Shown here piece by piece: positions 1-9,841 of a stretch of 64,000 nt of DNA. The stretch comes from Marinobacter sp. C7 (GTDB lineage Bacteria > Pseudomonadota > Gammaproteobacteria > Pseudomonadales > Oleiphilaceae). The stretch lies in the NCBI RefSeq assembly GCF_022343555.1, contig NZ_JAKQZH010000001.1, positions 62,001 through 126,000 of the forward strand, written 5' to 3'. The notes under the pieces were generated by a model that worked only from the letters and a program-made list of their open reading frames with translations, had not been told where the DNA came from and ran no database searches. The translations under genes and the position numbers were made by a program. Position 1 is the stretch's first letter, and each line of letters starts with the position of its first letter.

Positions 1-1
1 G

Positions 2-1021
2 GGCGCGCGAATGGGCCTGAATCGCACCATGAATCTGGGGCTCTTCCTGCAGATCGTTGCCCTCGCCATGCTGGCGGTACCGGCAGCGATGCTGACAGTG
101 CCCTGGGTGATGGCGGCGCAGGCGCTGTCCGGTATCGCCAAGGACCTGAACAAGATGTCCGCCAAGAGCGGCATCAAGTTGCTGGTGCCGGACGCACAGC
201 AGGGTACCCTGTACAAGTGGGTGGCCATCCTCACCGGTTCGAAGAACACGCTCAAGGGGGTGGGATTCTTCCTCGGGGGCGTGCTGCTTATGGCGGCCGG
301 CTTCAAGGGTGCGGTGATGCTCATGGCGGTGGCGCTCGGGCTCGTGTGGCTGGCCAGCCTGTTCCTGCTCAAGCAGGAGCTGGGCAAGAGCAAGGCCAAA
401 CCGAAGTTCACGGATATCCTGTCCAAGAGCCGGGCGATCAACGTGCTCTCGGCCGCGCGCATGTTCCTGTTTGGCGCCCGGGATGTCTGGTTTGTAGTGG
501 CCCTCCCGGTATACCTGCACACCGTCTTCGGCTGGGACTTCTGGAAAGTGGGCGGGTTCATGGCCACCTGGATTATCGGCTACGGCTTTATCCAGACCAT
601 TGCCCCGCGCATCACCGGCCATGCCGAAGGCAAACGGTCGGCGGTACTCTGGGCGGCGGCCCTGGCCCTGATTCCCGCAGCGATTGCGATCGGCCTGATG
701 GCGGGGTGGTCGCCACAGGTCGTGGTGATCGGCGGCCTGCTATTGTTTGGCGTCCTGTTCGCTGTGAACTCGTCTCTGCACAGCTACCTGATCGTCAGCT
801 ATGCCCGGGGCGACGGTGTATCCCTGGATGTGGGGTTCTATTACATGTCCAATGCCGCAGGACGGCTATTGGGCACGATTCTGTCGGGCTGGGTCTACCA
901 GGCCTGGGGGCTGGAGGCCTGCCTCTGGATATCGGCTGCCCTCGTCGCGACGGCGTCACTGCTGTCGCTGCGGCTGCCGGCGAGGCAGTCGGTCCACCCG
1001 GGCGATGCAGTAAAAACCTGA
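2..1021 (+). CDS. arsJ: ArsJ-type organoarsenical efflux MFS transporter (5' truncated by window edge)
   Basis: Inner-membrane major facilitator protein. ArsJ exports 1-arseno-3-phosphoglycerate made by an arsenate-using GAPDH, giving arsenate resistance. The frame is open to the window edge: the residues before the first ATG at 11 read G-A-R, and GAR-x-GLNRT is the family's conserved loop, so the true start lies upstream and about 70 residues are missing. The stretch VPWVMAAQALSGIAKDLNKM and the following KLLVPD...GTLYKWVA block match what I recall of ArsJ. About nine hydrophobic helices remain. Partner genes (arsenate-type gapdh, arsR) would be expected just upstream, outside the window. 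The assignment rests on remembered family sequence and is fairly firm. Confidence 0.85.
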   Translation, partial: GARMGLNRTMNLGLFLQIVALAMLAVPAAMLTVPWVMAAQALSGIAKDLNKMSAKSGIKLLVPDAQQGTLYKWVAILTGSKNTLKGVGFFLGGVLLMAAGFKGAVMLMAVALGLVWLASLFLLKQELGKSKAKPKFTDILSKSRAINVLSAARMFLFGARDVWFVVALPVYLHTVFGWDFWKVGGFMATWIIGYGFIQTIAPRITGHAEGKRSAVLWAAALALIPAAIAIGLMAGWSPQVVVIGGLLLFGVLFAVNSSLHSYLIVSYARGDGVSLDVGFYYMSNAAGRLLGTILSGWVYQAWGLEACLWISAALVATASLLSLRLPARQSVHPGDAVKT

Positions 1022-1127
1022 ATCAAGACTCTTGTCCCGGTGCCGTGGCCAGGCACCAAAGTAGGATGTGATCCGGCACCCCAGCCGTTATAGTCTTGCG
1101 AAGATATCCCGAAAAAAGACAAGAAAA

Positions 1128-2309
1128 ATGATCGAGTTATTGCGGCGTTCCCCTTTGCCTGTGATTGTGCTGGCCCAGCTGTTCGGCACCTCACTCTGGT
1201 TCAGCATCAATGGCGTCTGGTTGTCTCTGGCGGCCCAGTCGGGGCTGACCGAAACCGATCTGGGCCGGCTGACCCTCGCGGTTCAGGCCGGCTTCATCAT
1301 TGGTACCCTGACCATCGCGGTGACTGGCCTGGCGGACCGGTTCGGTGCCAGCCGGATTTTTGCGGTCGCCAGCCTGCTCGGTGCGCTGGTGAATGGTGGA
1401 TTTGTTTTCGCGGCTGGCCAGCCACCCCTGGATTTCATGCTGCGATTTGCCACCGGGCTGTGCCTGGCCGGCATTTATCCCCTCGGAATGAAAATGGTGA
1501 TCGCCTGGACCCCGAAATACGCTGGCGCAGCGCTGGCGTGGCTGGTGGGCATGCTCACCCTGGGCACGGCGCTGCCGCACCTGATGCGGGGGGCGACCCT
1601 CGGAATGCCCTGGGAACTGCCCCTGTTGGCGGCATCGGTACTGGCCCTGTTGGGAGGGGGCTTGGTCTTCCTGCTTGGCGATGGTCCCCATCTGCCCAAA
1701 AGCGGCGGCCCGATTCCCTTGAGTCAGGGGCTGGCGGCATTGCGGATCCCCCGGTTCCGGGCGGTGGCCGGCGGTTACTTCGGCCATATGTGGGAACTCT
1801 ATGCGTTCTGGACGCTCACGCCTTTATTGATTGGTCGGGAGCTGCAGCGACTGGGGGCAGGGGATGGCCTGATACCCTGGCTGGCGTTTGCCGTGATCGG
1901 GATTGGTGGTCTGGGCTGTGTGGGCGGTGGCCGGCTCAGTCGCAGCAAGGGTAGCGAATGGGTGGCGCGGCGCGCGCTGACGATGTCAGGTATCATCTGC
2001 CTGCTTTACCCGGTCCTGGGCGGGCTGCCACCGATCCTTCTGATTGTGCTCCTGTTTGCCTGGGGCCTGAGCGTGATTGCCGACTCGCCCCAGTTCTCCG
2101 CTCTGGCCGCCGCGACTGCGCCGAAGGAGTCGGTGGGTTCGTCACTGGCGGTGATGAACGCGGTCGGGTTCGGTCTGACGCTACCGGCGATCTGGCTTAC
2201 CAGCGGGCTCTGGAGCCAGCTGGGTGTCTGGGTGGCCTGGCTGTTGGTTCCCGGGCCCGTGCTCGGGCTCTGGTCCCTGGCCAGGGGCGGCCAGCGGCCC
2301 TCCCTGTGA
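1128..2309 (+). CDS. MFS transporter, substrate unknown
   Basis: About 393 residues with roughly 12 hydrophobic segments and the MFS loop motif G-L-A-D-R-F-G after the second helix (near residue 75). The ATG at 1128 is chosen because it sits directly before the first membrane-proximal segment (MIELLRRSPLPVIVLAQ). An upstream GTG at 1068 in the same frame would add 20 polar residues and has no better ribosome site. It follows arsJ after about 106 nt on the same strand and may be cotranscribed, but nothing in the sequence ties it to arsenic. Substrate cannot be read from the sequence. Confidence 0.8.
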   Translation: MIELLRRSPLPVIVLAQLFGTSLWFSINGVWLSLAAQSGLTETDLGRLTLAVQAGFIIGTLTIAVTGLADRFGASRIFAVASLLGALVNGGFVFAAGQPPLDFMLRFATGLCLAGIYPLGMKMVIAWTPKYAGAALAWLVGMLTLGTALPHLMRGATLGMPWELPLLAASVLALLGGGLVFLLGDGPHLPKSGGPIPLSQGLAALRIPRFRAVAGGYFGHMWELYAFWTLTPLLIGRELQRLGAGDGLIPWLAFAVIGIGGLGCVGGGRLSRSKGSEWVARRALTMSGIICLLYPVLGGLPPILLIVLLFAWGLSVIADSPQFSALAAATAPKESVGSSLAVMNAVGFGLTLPAIWLTSGLWSQLGVWVAWLLVPGPVLGLWSLARGGQRPSL

Positions 2310-2328
2310 ATGACGGTAACCTGGTGAA

Positions 2329-3471
2329 ATGACAGAATCGGAACGACACAGCCCGGAGGGCAGTTGCAGAATCCTGCTGTTGTCCGGCTACGATGCGACC
2401 AGCCACAAACGCTGGCGGCATCAGATCACCGGCCTGTTGGGCGATTACCACTGGCAAACCCTGGCGTTGCCGCCGAGGTTTTTCCGCTGGCGCATTCGCG
2501 GCAACCCGTTGAGCTGGTTGAATGAGCCCTGTCTGCAGGAGCCTTGGGACCTGGTGATCGCCACCTCCATGGTGGACCTGGCCTCGCTGCGAAGCTTTCA
2601 CCCGCACCTGGCCGGTACTCCCTGCCTTCTCTATATGCATGAAAACCAGTTTGCGTTTCCGGTTTCCGGCAAGCAGCCAGCCAGCGTTGATCCCCAGATG
2701 GTGAACCTGTACAGCGCGATTTCGGCGGATTGTGTGGCCTTCAACAGTGCCTGGAATCGGGACAGCTTCCTTGATGGCGTTCGGAAATTTCTCGACAAGA
2801 TGCCCGATGAAGTACCGAATGGACTGATCACCCGTCTGCGCGAGAAATCCCGGGTCATCCCGGTGCCGATTGAGGACCGTTTGTTCATCGATGCCCGGGA
2901 CGGCGTGAACTGGGCCCGGCCACACCTGCTCTGGAACCATCGTTGGGAGTACGACAAGGGCCCGGATCGCCTCTGGAAGCTCCTGCAGGTGCTCGAAAGA
3001 CGCGCGGTTCCGTTCCGCCTCAGCGTTGTCGGCGAGAGTTTCAGGCGACATCCGCCGGCATTCGCCCGGATCCGTGAGGCGTTCGGGGACCGGATAGAGC
3101 AGTGGGGGTTCCTGGAAAGCCGGGGTGACTATGAGCGGTTGCTTCGTCAGGCGGACATTGTCATCTCGACGGCTCTGCACGATTTCCAGGGGCTGTCGAT
3201 GCTGGAAGCCATGGCGTCAGGCTGTGTGCCCCTGGCTCCGGACCGGCTTGCCTACCGGGAGTATGTGCCGGCTGACTGCCGTTACGCCAGTCACGAGCAG
3301 GATGCCGACGCGGAAGCGCATGCCGCTGCAGACTGCCTGGAGCGACTTGTCCGGTGCCAGCCCCATGCCTGCCCGCCGGAGCCCTGGCGGGCCTCGGTGC
3401 TGGCGGAACAATACCGCTCTCTGTTCGATGCCTTGATCCATGCCGGCCAGGGGCACCTTACTTTTTCGTGA
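2329..3471 (+). CDS. DUF3524 glycosyltransferase, tRNA-queuosine alpha-mannosyltransferase-like
   Basis: Protein of 380 residues. The N-terminal half matches the DUF3524/GTDC1 pattern: ILLLSGYDATSHKRW near residue 14, DLVIATSMVDLASLR near 79, and LLYMHENQFAFP near 101. The C-terminal half is a GT-B glycosyltransferase family 1-like fold with an E-x7-E region (HDFQGLSMLEAMASGCVPLAPD near 285). The vertebrate relative GTDC1 (QTMAN) mannosylates queuosine in tRNA-Asp; bacterial members are usually annotated by similarity only. It starts 19 nt after the preceding MFS gene. The start at 2329 is the first ATG in frame. No queuosine synthesis genes are in the window, so the RNA substrate is an inference from the family. 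Confidence 0.8.
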   Translation: MTESERHSPEGSCRILLLSGYDATSHKRWRHQITGLLGDYHWQTLALPPRFFRWRIRGNPLSWLNEPCLQEPWDLVIATSMVDLASLRSFHPHLAGTPCLLYMHENQFAFPVSGKQPASVDPQMVNLYSAISADCVAFNSAWNRDSFLDGVRKFLDKMPDEVPNGLITRLREKSRVIPVPIEDRLFIDARDGVNWARPHLLWNHRWEYDKGPDRLWKLLQVLERRAVPFRLSVVGESFRRHPPAFARIREAFGDRIEQWGFLESRGDYERLLRQADIVISTALHDFQGLSMLEAMASGCVPLAPDRLAYREYVPADCRYASHEQDADAEAHAAADCLERLVRCQPHACPPEPWRASVLAEQYRSLFDALIHAGQGHLTFS

Positions 3472-3670
3472 CGGCTCTGATAGACTTCGCGCCCTCATTT
3501 TTCGGCCGATACCTGATTTTCATCGAAAATACTGAAACCAGACTGTGACGATCCTTCCGCCCTAGCGTTCAGGCGTTCCCCCTTCTTCCTTGATCAGTCC
3601 AGCAAGGCCTGGGTCTCAAGCCTGGAGTCTGTTGCCCGGCTTTTGAAACCTTTTATCGGATTACACGAAT

Positions 3671-5158
3671 ATGCTCAGCAGTATACGAAACAACTGGTTC
3701 TCCAATGTTCGGGGCGATCTGCTCGCCGGCATCGTTGTAGCGCTCGCCCTGGTTCCGGAGGCGATCGCCTTCTCCATCATCGCCGGCGTCGACCCGAAAG
3801 TGGGGCTTTATGCCTCCTTCTGTATTGCGGTGGTGATTGCCTTCGTGGGCGGGCGCCCCGGGATGATTTCGGCCGCTACCGGCGCCATGGCGCTGCTGAT
3901 GGTTACCCTGGTCAAGGAACACGGTCTTGAGTACCTGCTTGCGGCGACGCTGCTCACCGGAGTGCTTCAGATCGTTGCGGGTTACCTGAAGCTCGGCGCC
4001 CTGATGCGGTTTGTTTCCCGCTCGGTGGTGACCGGGTTTGTAAACGCATTGGCGATCCTGATCTTCATGGCCCAGCTCCCGGAGCTGACCGGTGTCACCT
4101 GGCACGTCTATGCCATGACCGCCGCGGGTCTGGCGATCATCTACCTGTTTCCGCTGGTCCCGGTGGTTGGCAAAATCCTGCCGTCACCCCTGGTATGCAT
4201 CATTTCCCTGACGGCTGTTGCTATGATCATGGGCCTCGATATCCGCACGGTCGGTGACATGGGAGAGTTGCCGGATACCCTGCCGGTGTTCCTGTGGCCG
4301 GATGTGCCGCTGAACCTTGAAACGCTGATGATAATTCTGCCCTACTCATTGGGGCTGGCGGTGGTCGGCCTGCTGGAGTCCATGATGACGGCGACGATTG
4401 TGGATGACCTCACCGACACCACCAGTGACCGCAACCGCGAGTGCAAGGGCCAGGGCGTTGCCAACATTGGTGCCGGGCTGCTCGGCGGTATGGCCGGCTG
4501 TGCGATGATCGGCCAGTCCATTATCAATATCAAATCCGGCGGCCGCACCCGGCTCTCGACCTTCACGGCAGGCGCGTTCCTGTTGGTATTGGTGCTGGTA
4601 CTGGACCAGTGGCTGGTCCAGATCCCCATGGCGGCGCTGGTGGCCGTGATGATCATGGTATCGATCGGTACCTTCAGCTGGGAGTCCATCAGAAATCTCC
4701 GGGAACACCCGCTCTCAACCAATATCGTGATGGTGGTTACCGTGATCGTGGTGGTGGCGACCCACAACCTCGCCTTCGGCGTGCTTGCCGGGGTACTGCT
4801 TGCCGCGCTGTTCTTCGCCAACAAGGTGGGGCACTACATGCTGGTGACCTCCGGGTATGACGAGGAATCCGATACCCGTCGTTACAACGTCGTGGGGCAG
4901 GTATTCTTCAGCTCCTCCGAGAAGTTCATCGATTCCTTTGACTTCAGGGAGGCGGTCGACAACGTCGTTATCGACCTGAGCCGGGCTCATTTCTGGGACA
5001 TCACCGCCGTAGCCGCACTGGACAAAGTGGTCGTCAAGTTCCGCAGGGAAGGTGCGGATGTCGAGGTGGTTGGCCTGAATGAGGCCAGCGCCACCATCGT
5101 CGACCGCTTTGGTGTCCACGACAAGCCCGATGCTGTGGATCAGTTGATGGCCCACTGA
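3671..5158 (+). CDS. SulP family inorganic anion transporter with STAS domain
   Basis: Membrane protein of 495 residues. The N-terminal block [20 protein letters not shown] is the SulP signature, followed by about 10-12 hydrophobic helices to residue ~390. A cytoplasmic STAS domain follows (residues ~400-495, including [22 protein letters not shown]). SulP proteins carry sulfate, bicarbonate or other anions coupled to Na+ or H+; which one is not readable here. The preceding gap of about 200 nt probably holds its own promoter. It is not adjacent to carbonic anhydrase or sulfur genes. A complete, ordinary family member. Confidence 0.9.
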   Translation: MLSSIRNNWFSNVRGDLLAGIVVALALVPEAIAFSIIAGVDPKVGLYASFCIAVVIAFVGGRPGMISAATGAMALLMVTLVKEHGLEYLLAATLLTGVLQIVAGYLKLGALMRFVSRSVVTGFVNALAILIFMAQLPELTGVTWHVYAMTAAGLAIIYLFPLVPVVGKILPSPLVCIISLTAVAMIMGLDIRTVGDMGELPDTLPVFLWPDVPLNLETLMIILPYSLGLAVVGLLESMMTATIVDDLTDTTSDRNRECKGQGVANIGAGLLGGMAGCAMIGQSIINIKSGGRTRLSTFTAGAFLLVLVLVLDQWLVQIPMAALVAVMIMVSIGTFSWESIRNLREHPLSTNIVMVVTVIVVVATHNLAFGVLAGVLLAALFFANKVGHYMLVTSGYDEESDTRRYNVVGQVFFSSSEKFIDSFDFREAVDNVVIDLSRAHFWDITAVAALDKVVVKFRREGADVEVVGLNEASATIVDRFGVHDKPDAVDQLMAH

Positions 5159-5259
5159 ACAAACGCGGATCGGCCCGTCTCTCGCCCGGCTGCTTGCGGC
5201 TATCGGCAGCCCTGCCTAGACTCATGACTGTTGGACGGTTATGACAGGGAGACGTGGCC

Positions 5260-8200
5260 ATGGCGTTCCAGACCCTTGATGGCAACGAAGCTGTGGCCTC
5301 GGTGGCCTATCGCCTGAGTGAAACCATTGCCATCTATCCGATCACCCCGGCGTCGGTGATGGGTGAACATGCCGACGACTGGGCGGCCCTGGGTCGGCCC
5401 AATCTCTGGGGTCAGGTACCCAGCGTGGTCGAAATGCAGTCGGAAGCGGGTGCCGCGGGGGCAATGCACGGTGCCCTGCAGGCGGGTTCGCTGGTGACGA
5501 CGTTCACCGCCTCCCAGGGGCTGCTGTTGATGCTGCCCAACCTGTTCAAGATCGCCGGCGAACTCTCGCCGTTTTGCATGCATATTGCAGCCCGCAGTGT
5601 GGCTACCCACGCCCTGTCGATCTTCTGCGATCATTCCGATGTCATGACCGCCCGTGGTACCGGCTTTGCACTGCTGGCGTCCGGATCAGTGCAGGAGGCT
5701 CAGGATCTGGCGGCCATTGGTCACGCCGTCACCCTGAAAGCCCGGGTGCCGGTGATGCATTTCTTCGATGGCTTCCGCACGTCCCACGAGATCTCCAAGA
5801 TTGCCGCCCTGAGCGATGAGGAGCTGCAGGCACTGGTGTCCCATGAGGGGGTCGAAGCCCATCGCGCGCGCCGAATGACGCCGGACCGGCCGGTGGTCCG
5901 GGGCACCTCCCAGAATCCCGACGCCTTTTTCCAGTCCCGGGAGGCCACGAACCCGTTTTACCAAGCCTTCCCCGACAAGCTGGAAGCGGTGATGGACCGG
6001 TTCGCCGAGATCACGGGACGGCGCTACCGGCCGTTTGATTATGTCGGGCATCCCGAGGCCGAGCGGGTGGTCATTCTGATGGGATCCGGGGCGGAGTGCG
6101 CCCATGAAACCGTGGACTGGCTGGTCGAGGAGGGGGAGAAGGTCGGTGTGCTCAAGGTTCGCCTGTTCCGACCCTTTGCCACCGACCGTTTCCTGGCGGC
6201 GCTGCCCGATACCGTGCAGCATCTGGCGGTCCTGGACCGGACCAAGGAGCCCGGAGCCCAGGGCGAGCCGCTGTTGCTGGAGGTCAGCGGGGCTCTGATG
6301 GAAGCCTGGAGCCGGGGCGAGCGGCAGACCTTGCCGCGGTTGATCGGTGGCCGTTATGGCCTGTCGTCCCGGGAGTTCACGCCCGCCATGGTCTGTGCGG
6401 TGTTCGATGAGTTGAAGGCCGGGGCGCCAAAGACGCGCTTTACCGTGGGTGTTCGCGACGATGTCACCCAGCTGTCGCTGGACGTGGACAGCGAGCTGGA
6501 TATCGAATCCCCGAAGACCCGCAGGGCCCTGTTCTTCGGCCTCGGCGCTGACGGCACGGTCAGCAGTAACAAGGCCAGCATCAAGATCCTGGGCGAGGGT
6601 ACGGACCTCTACGCCCAGGGCCATTTCGTCTACGACTCCAAGAAGTCCGGGGCCACCACGGTTTCCCATCTGCGGTTTGGCCCTCTGCCGATCCGCTCCA
6701 GTTATCAGATCCGCAAGGCTCAGTTCGTTGCCATTCATGCGCCCCAGTTCCTCGAGCGCTTTGACGTCCTGGAGCATGCTGCCGAGGGCGCCACGGTACT
6801 GTTGAATGTGCCCTGGTCCAGGGATGAGGCCTGGGATCGGTTGTCGGTGGAAGTCCAGCGGGTGTTGGTGGAGCGCAAGGCCCGGCTGTATGTCATCGAT
6901 GCCGCAGATGTGGCTGAAAAGGCAGGGCTGGAGCGACGCATCAATACCGTGATGCAGGTGTGCTTCTTTGCCCTGGCCGACATTTTGCCGAAGGACGAGG
7001 CCATCGCCCGGATCAAGGATTCCATTCGCGAGACCTGGGGCCGTCGCGGGCCGGAGGTGGTGCGCCGCAACGTCGAGGCGGTGGATTCCGCCCTGGCTCA
7101 CCTCTATGAAGTACCGGTACCGGACAAGGTGACGGCAACCCGCACCCGGCCACCCCGGGTACCGGAGGATGCGCCGGATTTTGTCCAGAAAGTAACCCGG
7201 CTGCTGCTGGAAGGCCAGGGCGACCGCCTGCCGGTCAGTGCGTTTCCACCGGATGGCAGCTGGCCAACCGGCACCAGCCAGTTCGAGAAGCGCTCCATCG
7301 CCCAGGAAATACCGATCTGGGAGTCCGATCTGTGCGTGCAGTGCAATTTCTGCGCGATGATCTGCCCCCATACCGCGATCACCGCCAAGGTCTTTGAGCC
7401 GGAGGCGGCGCGCAACGGGCCGGAGACGTTCGAAGCCGTTCCCGAAACCCAGACCCCGGAACTCGAGGGTCTGGATTACCGGCTTCAGGTGGCACCGGAG
7501 GATTGCACCGGCTGCGGTCTGTGTGTGGAAGTGTGTCCCGCCAAAGACCGTACCCGGCCCAAACGAAAAGCGATCAACATGCAGCCCCTGGCAGAGCATT
7601 GCGAAGTCGAGGCGGAAAACCTGAAGTTCTTCCGCAGCTTGCCGGATGTCCCCAGGGACCGTATTCCGAGGGACTTCAAATCGCTGCCGCTGTTGATCCC
7701 TTTGTTCGAATACTCCGGTGCCTGCGCCGGTTGCGGCGAGACCCCCTACATCCGTTTGCTCACCCAGCTGTTGGGGGATCGGCTGCTGATTGCCAATGCC
7801 ACCGGATGTTCCTCCATCTATGGTGGCAACCTGCCAACGACGCCGTATACGGTGAACGCCGAGGGCCGGGGGCCGACCTGGAACAATTCACTGTTCGAGG
7901 ATGCGGCTGAGCTGGGCCTGGGCATGCGTCTGGGATTGAACAAGTTGGTGGGGCGGGCCCGACAGCTGCTGGAGGGCATGCGGGAGCGTCTGCCCCAGGG
8001 GCTATACAATAGCCTGACCGGCCCCTGCGCCACCCTTGACGAGGTAGCCATGGCGGCCCGGCGGAAGGCGGTTGCACGTTTGCGGGACTGGCTGGAGGAC
8101 CAGCAGGGCGCGGAGATGCAGGAGTTGGCAAGCCTGGCCGATGAGTTGTGTCCCAAGAGTGTATGGGTCATCGGGGGCGATGGCTGGGCCTATGACATCG

Positions 8201-8853
8201 GCTACGGCGGGCTGGACCATGCCCTGGCCTCTGGCCAGAACCTCAAGCTGCTGGTACTGGATACCGAGGTGTACTCCAACACCGGCGGCCAGCAATCCAA
8301 GGCCACGCCCATGGGCGCGATTGCCAAGTTTGCGGCCGCCGGCAAGGAAACCCGGAAGAAGGATCTGGGGCTGCTGGCTATGAGCTACGGCCACGTCTAC
8401 GTCGCCCAGATCGCCATGCAGTCCCACAGTAACCAGACCACCAAAGCGCTGCAGGAGGCTGAAAGTTTCGACGGGCCGGCGCTGATCATCGCCCACAGTC
8501 CTTGCATTGCCCACGGCTACGACTTGGTGCATTCGCCGGCACAGCAAAAGCGGGCGGTGGACAGCTGGGCCTGGCCCATCTACCGTTTCGATCCCCGGCG
8601 CATCGAAGAAGGCCTGCCGCCCCTGCAGCTGGATTCGGTTCGACAGAAGGTGCCCATGAAGACCTACATGCAGGAGGAGGCCCGCTTCCGGATGCTGGAG
8701 CTGCGGGACCCCGAAAGGTATGAGCGTCTGGTGGCGGCCGCAACGGAGGCGGCGCAGGACCAGCGGGAACTCTACAAACAGTTGGCGGGCATTCACTTTG
8801 AACCCCACGACAATCCCGAATCCGGACAGGGGGAGGGCGAACAGCATGATTGA
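5260..8853 (+). CDS. nifJ: Pyruvate:ferredoxin (flavodoxin) oxidoreductase
   Basis: Single-chain PFOR of about 1197 residues, the usual length for NifJ. It oxidises pyruvate with CoA to acetyl-CoA and CO2 and reduces ferredoxin or flavodoxin. Domain order is visible: pyruvate-binding N-terminal domain (YPITPASVMGEHAD near 22), EKR region in the middle, a bacterial ferredoxin domain with two 4Fe-4S motifs (CVQCNFCAMICPH at ~691 and CTGCGLCVEVCP at ~748), then the thiamine diphosphate domain (CAGCGETPY at ~822, GDGWAYDIGYGGLDH at ~972, NTGGQQS at ~1006). The ATG at 5260 is preferred over the in-frame GTG at 5254 because AGGGAG at 5246-5251 is correctly spaced. It overlaps the next gene by 8 nt, so the two are translationally coupled. 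Confidence 0.95.
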   Translation: MAFQTLDGNEAVASVAYRLSETIAIYPITPASVMGEHADDWAALGRPNLWGQVPSVVEMQSEAGAAGAMHGALQAGSLVTTFTASQGLLLMLPNLFKIAGELSPFCMHIAARSVATHALSIFCDHSDVMTARGTGFALLASGSVQEAQDLAAIGHAVTLKARVPVMHFFDGFRTSHEISKIAALSDEELQALVSHEGVEAHRARRMTPDRPVVRGTSQNPDAFFQSREATNPFYQAFPDKLEAVMDRFAEITGRRYRPFDYVGHPEAERVVILMGSGAECAHETVDWLVEEGEKVGVLKVRLFRPFATDRFLAALPDTVQHLAVLDRTKEPGAQGEPLLLEVSGALMEAWSRGERQTLPRLIGGRYGLSSREFTPAMVCAVFDELKAGAPKTRFTVGVRDDVTQLSLDVDSELDIESPKTRRALFFGLGADGTVSSNKASIKILGEGTDLYAQGHFVYDSKKSGATTVSHLRFGPLPIRSSYQIRKAQFVAIHAPQFLERFDVLEHAAEGATVLLNVPWSRDEAWDRLSVEVQRVLVERKARLYVIDAADVAEKAGLERRINTVMQVCFFALADILPKDEAIARIKDSIRETWGRRGPEVVRRNVEAVDSALAHLYEVPVPDKVTATRTRPPRVPEDAPDFVQKVTRLLLEGQGDRLPVSAFPPDGSWPTGTSQFEKRSIAQEIPIWESDLCVQCNFCAMICPHTAITAKVFEPEAARNGPETFEAVPETQTPELEGLDYRLQVAPEDCTGCGLCVEVCPAKDRTRPKRKAINMQPLAEHCEVEAENLKFFRSLPDVPRDRIPRDFKSLPLLIPLFEYSGACAGCGETPYIRLLTQLLGDRLLIANATGCSSIYGGNLPTTPYTVNAEGRGPTWNNSLFEDAAELGLGMRLGLNKLVGRARQLLEGMRERLPQGLYNSLTGPCATLDEVAMAARRKAVARLRDWLEDQQGAEMQELASLADELCPKSVWVIGGDGWAYDIGYGGLDHALASGQNLKLLVLDTEVYSNTGGQQSKATPMGAIAKFAAAGKETRKKDLGLLAMSYGHVYVAQIAMQSHSNQTTKALQEAESFDGPALIIAHSPCIAHGYDLVHSPAQQKRAVDSWAWPIYRFDPRRIEEGLPPLQLDSVRQKVPMKTYMQEEARFRMLELRDPERYERLVAAATEAAQDQRELYKQLAGIHFEPHDNPESGQGEGEQHD

Positions 8854-9838
8854 ACTGACAACACGCTGGCTCGGGCTCGACTTGCGCTCGCCCCTGGTCG
8901 TTGGCGCCAGCCCGTTGACCGATGATGTGGGTGCCCTGAGGGCGTGTGTGGATGCGGGCGCCGGGGCCGTGGTGATGCATTCACTGTTTGAGGAGCAGCT
9001 GGTGGCGGAACAGATGGCCGCCCACCGTTTCATTGATTCAAGGATCAATATGGACGCAGAGGCGCGCTCGTTCTTCCCCGAATCCGAAGTGTTCGAAATG
9101 GGGTCCGGCAGCTATCTCAAGCGCCTGGAGCGGCTCCGGAGCACGCTGGATGTTCCCGTGATTGCCTCGCTGAACGGTATCTCACCCGGTGGCTGGACCC
9201 TTCATGCCCGGGAACTTCAGGATGCCGGTGCCGATGCCATCGAGCTCAATCTCTACGACCTGGCAACCGATCCCGCCGAAACCGCCGTGACGCTGGAACA
9301 GCGTCAGCAGGAGGTCGTACGTTCGGTGGTCGGGCAGGTGTCGATTCCGGTGAGCGTCAAGCTGTCGCCGTTCTACTCGGCGCTGCCTGCCTTTGTGGCG
9401 GGTGTGGAAGCGGCGGGCGCACATGGATTGGTGCTGTTCAACCGGTTCTATCAGCCGGATATGGATCTGGACGCGCTGACCCTGAGCCGGGAGTTGGTCC
9501 TGTCCAGCAGTGCGGAACTGCCGCTCCGGCTGCATGCTGTAGCCACGCTGTTCAACCGCACCGGCCTGGAAATGGCGGTGTCCGGCGGCGTCCATACCGG
9601 GGATGACGCGGCGAAAGCCATCTTGTCCGGTGGCACCGTGGTCCAGGTAGTGTCTGCCCTGTTGGCCGAAGGGCCGCAGGCCCTGGCCCGAATCAGTGAT
9701 GCCATGAACCGGCGCCTGTCAACGATGGGCTACCGGACCGTGGCCGAGGCCCGTGGTGCCCTGTCGCTGGACAATGCCCCTGATTCCAAAGCCTGGGAGC
9801 GGCTGAACTACGCTCGTCTGTTGCAGGGCTGGAGATGA
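8846..9838 (+). CDS. Dihydroorotate dehydrogenase-like flavoprotein
   Basis: Protein of 330 residues with a DHOD-type TIM-barrel: GLDLRSPLVVGASPLTDD at the start, PVIASLNGISPGGW near 106, ELNLYDL near 132, VSVKLSPFYSALP near 168, and the phosphate-binding end SGGVHTGDDAAKAILSGGTVVQV near 248. The ATG at 8846 lies within the 3' end of nifJ (8-nt overlap) behind a GGGGGAGGG ribosome site at 8829-8837; the longer frame from 8720 is an overlap artefact. This class is often annotated as DHOD-like and is distinct from housekeeping PyrD. Coupling to nifJ suggests it takes or gives electrons with the same ferredoxin, but the substrate is unknown. Confidence 0.85.
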   Translation: MIELTTRWLGLDLRSPLVVGASPLTDDVGALRACVDAGAGAVVMHSLFEEQLVAEQMAAHRFIDSRINMDAEARSFFPESEVFEMGSGSYLKRLERLRSTLDVPVIASLNGISPGGWTLHARELQDAGADAIELNLYDLATDPAETAVTLEQRQQEVVRSVVGQVSIPVSVKLSPFYSALPAFVAGVEAAGAHGLVLFNRFYQPDMDLDALTLSRELVLSSSAELPLRLHAVATLFNRTGLEMAVSGGVHTGDDAAKAILSGGTVVQVVSALLAEGPQALARISDAMNRRLSTMGYRTVAEARGALSLDNAPDSKAWERLNYARLLQGWR

Positions 9839-9841
9839 CGG

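Noticed and set aside
1068..1127. GTG start at 1068 for the second MFS transporter
   Set aside because: Adds 20 polar residues absent from MFS N-termini and has no clear ribosome binding site.
5224..5250. A half Pho box (minus-strand CTGTCATAA) upstream of nifJ
   Set aside because: Only one half-site fits; the second half (GTCCAAC) is too far from consensus.
5686..7599. A 637-codon open frame antisense to nifJ
   Set aside because: Shadow of the nifJ coding bias; no domains and no ribosome site.
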